In this document: piece by piece, positions 1-6,230 of the stretch
How positions within the stretch are numbered: position 1 is the first letter of the stretch
Layout of the letters: the number at the start of each line of letters is the position of its first letter
Assembly: GCA_937896185.1 (NCBI GenBank)
Contig: CALBMG010000227.1
Span: 1-6,230 of the forward strand
Direction of reading: 5' to 3'
Length of the DNA: 6,230 bases
From: an uncultured Microbacteriaceae bacterium
Lineage (GTDB): Bacteria > Actinomycetota > Actinomycetes > Actinomycetales > Microbacteriaceae
Program-made: the position numbers and the translations under genes
Notes under the pieces: model-generated
Told to the model about the DNA's origin: nothing
Database searches by the model: none
Seen by the model: only the letters and a program-made list of their open reading frames with translations

Positions 1-563
1 CCGACTTCTGCGACTACGACCTCCTGGTCCCCCTCGGCGCTCCCTGGGGCGCATGGGATGACGGGTGCATCGGTAACTGGCTGCAACCCGAACTTGACTG
101 GGTAGGCGAGGCTGTTCGCGCCAACCATCCCGTGCTGGGCATCTGCTTTGGCGGTCAACTCGTGGCCCGTGCCATGGGCGGATCCGTGGCACCCGCTCCT
201 CGCGGCGAGGTGGGCTGGACCGCGATTCACAGCGACGACCATTCAGTGATCGGCGAAGGCCCCTGGTTCCAGTATCACTTTGACCGTTTCGTTGTCCCAC
301 CCGGCGCGACCGAGATTGCACGCAACCCGTACGCTCCACAAGCTTTCGTGATCAATCGCACACTGGGATTGCAGTTCCACCCCGAAATCACGCCCGAGAT
401 TCTCGACGTCTGGCTCGACGGCCCCGGCCGCACCCAGGTGCAGAACTTTGGAATGAACCCCGACATCATGCTGGCCCAGACCCGTGCGTGCGCAACCGAC
501 GCCCGCGCCCGCGCCAACGACCTCGTGGACGCATTCCTCGAACGCGTCGCCGGCTTGTCATAG
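1..563 (+). CDS. Class I glutamine amidotransferase domain protein (5' end missing)
   Basis: The open frame enters from the left edge (first full codon at base 3) and gives 186 residues to a TAG stop. The nucleophile-elbow motif GICFGGQ puts the catalytic Cys at fragment residue 48, and LQFHPEIT supplies the His (126) and Glu (128) of the triad. These are the hallmarks of the GATase1 (PF00117) fold that releases ammonia from glutamine. An ATG lies further in, but conserved-looking sequence (LLVPLGAPWGAW) precedes it, so the true start is outside the window. The protein ends about 58 residues after the triad Glu in a helical tail, so it is not a full GMP synthase or other synthetase. It is a stand-alone amidotransferase-like protein whose acceptor reaction cannot be named; related stand-alone proteins are often labelled 'GMP synthase-like'. 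Its last 8 codons and stop lie in the 46-bp direct repeat, and the gene stays intact next to the insertion. Confidence 0.9.
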   Translation, partial: DFCDYDLLVPLGAPWGAWDDGCIGNWLQPELDWVGEAVRANHPVLGICFGGQLVARAMGGSVAPAPRGEVGWTAIHSDDHSVIGEGPWFQYHFDRFVVPPGATEIARNPYAPQAFVINRTLGLQFHPEITPEILDVWLDGPGRTQVQNFGMNPDIMLAQTRACATDARARANDLVDAFLERVAGLS

Positions 564-581
564 CCCGCCGCGCGCGGTGGA
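536..581. repeat. 46-bp direct repeat, left copy (amidotransferase 3' end plus hairpin)
   Basis: Identical base for base to 1784-1829, and the match breaks at both ends (535 T against 1783 A; 582 A against 1830 T). This copy is the native 3' end of the amidotransferase gene: it holds the codons for LERVAGLS, the TAG stop and a GC-rich hairpin. With the other copy it brackets a 1202-bp unique insert. The arrangement resembles the attL/attR sites left when an element integrates at a gene 3' end and rebuilds it. A homologous or illegitimate duplication event is also possible. Confidence 0.95.
565..580 (+). terminator. GC-rich hairpin after the amidotransferase stop
   Basis: CCGCCG and CGGTGG pair around a CGCG loop, giving 6 pairs including one G-U, starting 2 bases after the TAG stop. 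No T-run follows, so it is not a classical intrinsic terminator. Its position just after the stop makes a role in 3'-end formation or mRNA protection plausible. In the minus-strand transcript the G-U pair becomes an A-C mismatch, so the hairpin is weaker in that direction. Confidence 0.35.
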
Positions 582-586
582 ATGAT

Positions 587-1141
587 TCACCCAATTACGA
601 GGACCATTGTCCTCATTTTTGCGCGGACTGTTGGATCACGTTCAATCTGGTACCCATAGTTCCATGGCGCCTTTTCTCGGTTAGTGGAATGTTGCGACAT
701 CATGTCTCCGCCTCCAGCAGCTGCCCCAGAGAACTTTGCACCCATGGAGGGCTTCAAAACCTGACTGATGTATCCAGAAGCTGACAGGTAATACACAAGA
801 TCTGTAACGTTTACCCATGCTGGACTAAATGTGTACGAGCAGCCAAACGTGTTGCATGAGTGGAAGTGATACCAATCTAGCTTCACGTTTGAAACGTTTC
901 TCATAGGTAACCCCGATGCTTGCAATGCTTGGGATACAAAATTGGCACAGTCGGTAGCACCCAAATTTTTGTAACTCGCATTAAAACAATTACCGGTGTT
1001 GCATGAATATGTGTTTGCGTACGTGACCCCTGTGGACCGTGTAATTCCAAATGCTGGTGCTGCTGCGCTTGCTGCGATGAACCCGATTCCGAAAGACAGA
1101 ATCGTGCCAACAAATCTTGACGCAATTGTTTTAATATCCAT
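587..1141 (-). CDS. Small exported amidase-like protein (Amidase_6 type), probably internally deleted
   Basis: 184 aa. An N-terminal signal peptide (about residues 1-30: positive start, hydrophobic stretch, A-P-A before a likely cleavage site) predicts export. The mature part begins with a 'YA' element (41-42), then DCANFVSQAL (64-73) with Cys65 as likely nucleophile, as in the putative amidase domain PF12671, a relative of NlpC/P60 and CHAP hydrolases. Two similar Cys pairs, SCNTGNC (46-52) and SCNTFGC (95-101), could form disulfides. Family members usually continue with a GD motif, a segment carrying the active-site His, then an H-T-x-x-R region. Here the GD at 145-146 is followed almost at once by QHSTNR (150-155), so the His segment looks missing although the frame stays open. 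The start ATG lies inside the end of the upstream gene (11-bp overlap), suggesting translational coupling; no strong ribosome site is seen. Peptidoglycan or peptide hydrolysis is the family-based guess, and activity is doubtful. Confidence 0.75.
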   Translation of the reverse strand: MDIKTIASRFVGTILSFGIGFIAASAAAPAFGITRSTGVTYANTYSCNTGNCFNASYKNLGATDCANFVSQALQASGLPMRNVSNVKLDWYHFHSCNTFGCSYTFSPAWVNVTDLVYYLSASGYISQVLKPSMGAKFSGAAAGGGDMMSQHSTNREKAPWNYGYQIERDPTVRAKMRTMVLVIG

Positions 1142-1766
1142 TTCGGAATCCAGTCATCTTGCTGAGCAATATATTTTGGGATGAGCCGCCATCGACTACC
1201 TCGAACTCGATTTCCCACAGCATGACCTTGTCTCGAAACCATTTTCCGTCTGCAAAGTATGAATGGCGCCCTTCAAAAACCGCGCGACCAACGGACTGCA
1301 TGACTTCGATTCCCATCCAACGAGTCACGCTAAATTCATTTTCGGTGAAATACGCGGGATCAGTTTCGGAGGCAACAAGTTCAATGCCGGCTCGCACCTC
1401 ACCAACACGGTTTTCTACCATGTTTGGGGTCCAAATTTTTTTGACATCAGACCGAATTTCTTCACCTTCCAAGGTGATTGAAACCCAGTTAGGGTCACTT
1501 ATTTGCTCCCTTGAAAATCTACTCAATCCAGTGTCTTTCGTAAATAACACCGGGATCTGGGACATCGCAAGCTCGATTTCTGAACTTGTACCTGCGTTTA
1601 CAAACTCCTGCGGACGAACGCTGTCGATTGGTCCGTCGGCGACAACCGCGAGTAGATCCTCAGGTTGTGCCGGAATAACATCTGCAGCAATCCCCAAACT
1701 TCCAATTCCAACACTCACACCGAGAATTGCAGACACCCACAGATGCTTTCTGAGAAAACTTTTCAT
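1131..1766 (-). CDS. Exported protein of unknown function, partner of the amidase-like gene
   Basis: 211 aa, not recognised by name. Residues 1-28 form a signal peptide (MKSFLRKH, then a hydrophobic stretch ending GIAA) with no lipobox Cys, so the protein is predicted to be secreted. The mature region has no Cys. Its C-terminal half (about 118-190) alternates charged and hydrophobic residues, as expected of a beta-rich fold, and includes EGRHSYFADGKWF (165-177). That pattern resembles the NTF2-like N-terminal region that precedes the amidase domain in longer Amidase_6 proteins; this comparison is from memory and weak. If right, this gene and the next encode the two halves of what is elsewhere one polypeptide. 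Alternatively it is a partner or inhibitor of the amidase. It is the first gene of the cassette, with no Shine-Dalgarno at normal distance (a GAGG lies 17 nt upstream, inside the repeat), so it may be translated from a leaderless mRNA or by read-through from mqo. Confidence 0.7.
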   Translation of the reverse strand: MKSFLRKHLWVSAILGVSVGIGSLGIAADVIPAQPEDLLAVVADGPIDSVRPQEFVNAGTSSEIELAMSQIPVLFTKDTGLSRFSREQISDPNWVSITLEGEEIRSDVKKIWTPNMVENRVGEVRAGIELVASETDPAYFTENEFSVTRWMGIEVMQSVGRAVFEGRHSYFADGKWFRDKVMLWEIEFEVVDGGSSQNILLSKMTGFRNGY

Positions 1767-1772
1767 TTTCTG

Positions 1773-1778
1773 AGATTA
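1773..1778 (-). promoter_or_regulatory. Possible -10 element for a leaderless cassette transcript
   Basis: On the minus strand TGCTAATCT fits an extended -10 (TGnTAnnnT). Six bases separate the hexamer from the ATG at 1766, so a transcript would begin at or next to the start codon. Leaderless genes behind TAnnnT motifs are common in actinobacteria. No convincing -35 is present 16-18 bp upstream, where the GC-rich repeat lies. A short AT-rich motif like this can occur by chance. Confidence 0.3.
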
Positions 1779-1783
1779 GCAGA

Positions 1784-1829
1784 CCTCGAACGCGTCGCCG
1801 GCTTGTCATAGCCCGCCGCGCGCGGTGGA
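1784..1829. repeat. 46-bp direct repeat, right copy
   Basis: Perfect copy of 536-581. Here the sequence is not part of the amidotransferase gene: it carries a duplicate of that gene's last 8 codons and stop with no gene in front. Its right end touches the mqo stop codon (TAA read on the minus strand, 1830-1832). This restores in front of mqo the hairpin that would have stood between the two convergent genes before the insertion. Confidence 0.95.
1813..1828 (-). terminator. GC-rich hairpin immediately after mqo
   Basis: Second copy of the hairpin. Read on the minus strand it has one A-C mismatch inside a 6-position stem around a CGCG loop, beginning one base past the mqo stop. No U-tract follows. 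If it stops mqo transcripts only partly, read-through would carry transcription into the two cassette genes, which lie downstream in the same direction. Confidence 0.3.
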
Positions 1830-3299
1830 TTACGAGAGACCCAGGGCCTTTGCGGTGCGCTTCAGCGACGCTGCGGTGGCCTTGGGGTCATCCGACAAAA
1901 CGGTGCCGTATGACGGGATCATCTCGACAATCTGTTCGCGCCACACGTTCATGCGCTGCGGGAAACACTTTTCGAGCACGTCAAGCATGGCGGAAACTGC
2001 GGTCGAAGCCCCAGGCGATGCACCCAACAGGCCGGCGATTGAACCATCCTTGTGAGCCACAACTTCGGTGCCGAACTGCAAGATCCCGCCCTTTTCGGGG
2101 TCAGTCTTGATGACCTGAACGCGCTGACCCGCGTTGTACAAATACCACTTCGAGGCGTCGGCCTGGGGGAAGTACTCACGCAAGCTGTTGACACGCTTCG
2201 CCGACGTCGCGAACACCTCCGTCGCGAGATATTTAACCAGGCCAAAGTTGGTGAGCGCGACCTGAATCATGCCGACAATGTTGCCGGGACGAATCGAACG
2301 GAACAGATCCAACAATGAACCCGACTTGAGGAACTTGGGTGTGAAACCGGCATAAGGGCCAAACAACAGGCTGGTTTCGCCATCGACGAGGCGAGTGTCC
2401 AGGTGAGGAACCGACATGGGTGGTGCACCCACCGAGGCGCGACCATAGACCTTGGCCTGGTGCTGTGCGACAACCGCGGGGTCATCGCAACGATAGAACT
2501 GGCCCGAAACGGGGAAACCCGCGAAGCCCTTGATTTCGGGGATTCCCGCGCGCTGCAACAGGTTCAGCGCGTAACCGCCAGCACCGACGAACACAAACTT
2601 TGCGTGGACCTCGGCCGGGGTCTTGCCAATTTCGTTGCGCAGGGCGACCTTCCACAGGCCATCCTTGGTGCGCTTGATCGACGTAACGGTGGTGTGCATG
2701 CGCACGGTGGCGCCGCCGGCGCGCATGGCGTCGAGCAGCGACTCGGTCAGAGCGCCAAAGTTCACATCGGTGCCCTCGGCATAGAACGTCGCGGCGACGG
2801 GTTCGCTCTTGGAACGACCGGGCATCAACAGCGGAGCCCACTGGTGGATCACGGCAGGGTCCTCGGTGTACTGCATGCCGGCAAAGAGCGGGTGGTCCTT
2901 CAGTGCGTCAAAGCGACGACGCAAATAGTCGACGTTCTTTTCGCCCCAGACAAAGCTCATGTGGGGAACGGGGACGATGAAGCTTTCGGGTGCGGGCAGG
3001 GTGCCCTCGTTTACGAGGGTCGCCCAGAACTGACGCGATACCTGGAACTGCTCGTTGACCTTGATAGCCCCCGCAGTGCCGATGGTGCCGTCCGCGAGTT
3101 CTGGGGTGTAGTTCAGCTCACACAGTGCGGCGTGGCCGGTTCCCGCGTTGTTCCACGGGTTCGTCGATTCTTCGGCGGGAGCGCCGAGTCGTTCATAAAG
3201 TTCGATAGACCAGCTCGGTTCCAGTTTCTGGAGGAGAGTTCCGAGGGTGGCACTCATGATGCCACCACCTACGATGACGACGTCGACGGTCTTTTGCAC
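1830..3299 (-). CDS. mqo: Malate:quinone oxidoreductase
   Basis: 489 aa, close to the usual Mqo length of about 490-500. It oxidises L-malate to oxaloacetate and passes electrons to the quinone pool (EC 1.1.5.4), an FAD enzyme at the inner face of the membrane that stands in for or complements NAD-malate dehydrogenase in the TCA cycle. The N-terminus has the FAD-binding Rossmann motif VVIVGGGIMSATLG (7-20), followed by ELYERLGAPAEEST and NPWNNAGTGHAALCELNYTP (47-66), which are typical of Mqo. The C-terminal GGILQFGTEVV and LLGASPGASTA segments are also family signatures. Translation starts at GTG (3297-3299), with AGGA eight bases upstream. The gene is divergent from the TauE-like gene across only 37 bp, and its stop codon touches the right 46-bp repeat. 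No truncation or missing motif is evident. Confidence 0.96.
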   Translation of the reverse strand: MQKTVDVVIVGGGIMSATLGTLLQKLEPSWSIELYERLGAPAEESTNPWNNAGTGHAALCELNYTPELADGTIGTAGAIKVNEQFQVSRQFWATLVNEGTLPAPESFIVPVPHMSFVWGEKNVDYLRRRFDALKDHPLFAGMQYTEDPAVIHQWAPLLMPGRSKSEPVAATFYAEGTDVNFGALTESLLDAMRAGGATVRMHTTVTSIKRTKDGLWKVALRNEIGKTPAEVHAKFVFVGAGGYALNLLQRAGIPEIKGFAGFPVSGQFYRCDDPAVVAQHQAKVYGRASVGAPPMSVPHLDTRLVDGETSLLFGPYAGFTPKFLKSGSLLDLFRSIRPGNIVGMIQVALTNFGLVKYLATEVFATSAKRVNSLREYFPQADASKWYLYNAGQRVQVIKTDPEKGGILQFGTEVVAHKDGSIAGLLGASPGASTAVSAMLDVLEKCFPQRMNVWREQIVEMIPSYGTVLSDDPKATAASLKRTAKALGLS

Positions 3300-3320
3300 G
3301 TCTTTAATCCTATCCCTTGC

Positions 3321-3350
3321 ACATTAGGCTTCAGAGGTGAGCACAGTCAC
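3321..3350 (-). promoter_or_regulatory. Possible mqo promoter
   Basis: On the minus strand a GTGACT (3345-3350, 4 of 6 matches to the -35 consensus) is followed after 18 bp by TAATGT (3321-3326, fitting TAnnnT). A start about 7 bases on would leave a leader of roughly 14-16 nt containing the AGGA ribosome site before the GTG. The -35 lies inside the first codons of the divergent permease gene. No operator-like palindrome is seen in the 37-bp spacer. Confidence 0.35.
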
Positions 3351-4137
3351 CCCGTCACACCCCGCGGGCCGAACACAACTTCTGATAATCGGCGCAATTG
3401 CTGGCATCTTTGCCGGCTTTTTCGGAGTGGGTGGTGGAATTATCATCGTACCATTGCTGACATTTGTGGCGCTGTACGGCCAGCGCCAAGCATCGGCCAC
3501 TTCGTTGCTTGCCATCGTCGCGACAGCACTCAGCGGATCGATTTCCTACCTGGTCACCCCCGGTTTCGATTTCTCACAGATCGGTTTTGCGGGGCTCATT
3601 GCGGTGGGGTCTGTGACCTTCGCGCCGTTGGGTTCCCGCGCCATGCGCGCCCTGCCCGTGGCGACAATTCGGTACGCGTTCGCCGCCGTGCTCGTGCTGA
3701 CGGCCGTCAGCCTGTTCTTCTCACTTCCCTCGCGTGAGGCTGTGCTGCAATGGAGCGTCCCGGTCGCGGTGGGGCTCGTCGCTTTGGGGTGCGTGATGGG
3801 TTTCCTCGCCGGTTTGCTGGGCGTCGGCGGAGGCCTCATCGCTGTCCCCGCTCTGGTGCTCGTATTCGGAGTCAGCGACGTGCTCGCCAAGGCGCTGTCG
3901 CTCATGGCGATGGTGCCCGCCGCCATCACAGGGACCCTCGGGAACCTGCGTGCTGGGATCGTCGATGTTCGCGATGGCCTGACGATCGGAGTCATTGCCG
4001 CAGTCGTTTCGCCGCTCGGGGTGTGGGGCGCCCACGTGATCAGCCCCGAAATCGCCAACATGCTGCTCGCAGCCCTCGTAACGTTTGCGGCCGCCCAGAT
4101 GGTTATCCGAGCGGCCCGCGAAAAACGTGTCAGCTGA
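3337..4137 (+). CDS. TauE/SafE family (TSUP) membrane permease
   Basis: 266 aa, very hydrophobic, with about eight predicted membrane segments. The two halves each carry the same diagnostic motif: GIFAGFFGVGGGIIIVPLL (23-41) and GFLAGLLGVGGGLIAVPAL (155-173). This internal duplication is the signature of the TauE/SafE/TSUP family (PF01925), whose members export or import sulfite, sulfoacetate, taurine-related or other organic anions. The substrate cannot be inferred, because no sulfur-metabolism gene lies nearby. The GTG start at 3337 has AGG eight bases upstream; TAGGCT six bases upstream could also be a -10 for a leaderless message, and the two readings overlap. Its promoter must overlap the mqo start region. 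Its TGA stop directly touches the stop codon of convergent asd, with no intergenic base. Confidence 0.88.
   Translation: MSTVTPSHPAGRTQLLIIGAIAGIFAGFFGVGGGIIIVPLLTFVALYGQRQASATSLLAIVATALSGSISYLVTPGFDFSQIGFAGLIAVGSVTFAPLGSRAMRALPVATIRYAFAAVLVLTAVSLFFSLPSREAVLQWSVPVAVGLVALGCVMGFLAGLLGVGGGLIAVPALVLVFGVSDVLAKALSLMAMVPAAITGTLGNLRAGIVDVRDGLTIGVIAAVVSPLGVWGAHVISPEIANMLLAALVTFAAAQMVIRAAREKRVS

Positions 4138-6230
<2,093 letters not shown>

Larger units (their letters stand above)
582..1829 (-). mobile_element. Putative inserted two-gene cassette at a gene 3' end
   Basis: The unit is a 1202-bp unique segment (582-1783) plus one copy of the 46-bp repeat. It separates two genes that would otherwise be convergent with 18 bp between stop codons. 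Its composition differs from the flanks: the 60-base rows at 841 and 1441 each hold 26 G/C, against 36 in the row at 2581 and 38 in the row at 421. Both genes read leftward, overlap by 11 bp, and fill the segment almost completely, with 17 bp before the first start and 5 bp after the last stop. There is no transposase, integrase, resolvase or terminal inverted repeat. It could be a non-autonomous cassette mobilised in trans, the remnant of a larger island, or a non-mobile illegitimate insertion. The insertion itself is well supported; mobility is inference. Confidence 0.55.

Noticed and set aside
536..581. dif/Xer site within the 46-bp repeat
   Set aside because: There is no AT-rich core or match to actinobacterial dif arms as I know them; the repeat is GC-rich and coincides with coding sequence plus a hairpin.
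901..1242. Minus-strand frame of 113 codons across the amidase/exported protein overlap
   Set aside because: It conflicts with both supported frames and gives a low-complexity Gln/His-rich product typical of an out-of-frame reading.
1159..1773. Plus-strand open frame of 204 codons opposite the 211-aa exported protein gene
   Set aside because: Length is similar to the minus-strand frame, but the product is Ser/Thr/Pro-rich with no signal peptide, while the minus-strand product has a clear signal peptide and overlaps the downstream amidase in operon fashion.
536..1829. Insertion sequence or integron cassette proper
   Set aside because: There is no transposase, no terminal inverted repeats, a direct repeat far longer than usual target-site duplications, and no attC-like paired core sites; only the direct-repeat bracketing is supported.
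2403..3737. Plus-strand open frame of 444 codons covering mqo and the start of the permease gene
   Set aside because: It is antisense to the well-supported mqo, then out of frame with the permease; it shows no domain and reflects high-GC antisense openness.

Overview
The window looks like a chromosomal piece of a high-GC Gram-positive bacterium (Actinomycetota, perhaps Micrococcales/Microbacteriaceae). This is inferred from GC-rich coding with strong third-position G/C, GTG starts, an actinobacterial-type malate:quinone oxidoreductase (mqo), and an aspartokinase (lysC) whose beta-subunit start is preceded by a strong internal ribosome binding site, directly followed by asd. No rRNA, tRNA, CRISPR array, transposase or integrase was seen.

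Layout from left to right: (1) 1-563, + strand: the 3' part of a class I glutamine amidotransferase gene whose start lies outside the window. (2) 582-1783: an AT-richer insert with two tightly packed, overlapping minus-strand genes. One encodes an unrecognised exported protein of 211 aa, the other a small exported amidase-like protein of 184 aa. (3) 1830-3299, minus: mqo. (4) 3337-4137, plus: a TauE/SafE-type membrane permease, divergent from mqo across 37 bp. (5) 4138-5184, minus: asd, whose stop codon directly abuts the permease stop codon. (6) 5187-6230, minus: lysC, running off the right edge, with an embedded start for a separate beta subunit.

The most unusual part is the insert. It is bracketed by a perfect 46-bp direct repeat (536-581 and 1784-1829). 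The repeat holds the last 8 codons plus the stop of the amidotransferase gene and a GC-rich hairpin that sits between the amidotransferase and mqo. Removing the insert and one repeat copy gives a plain convergent gene pair with 18 bp between stop codons. The two insert genes therefore appear to be a compact acquired cassette placed precisely at a gene 3' end, with no recombinase of its own. The amidase keeps its Cys motif but seems to lack the internal stretch that normally carries the catalytic His, so it may be decayed or altered in function.

The remaining genes are housekeeping. lysC and asd form an operon for the first two steps from aspartate to lysine, threonine, methionine and diaminopimelate. 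Mqo feeds electrons from malate to the quinone pool. The permease substrate cannot be read from the sequence.
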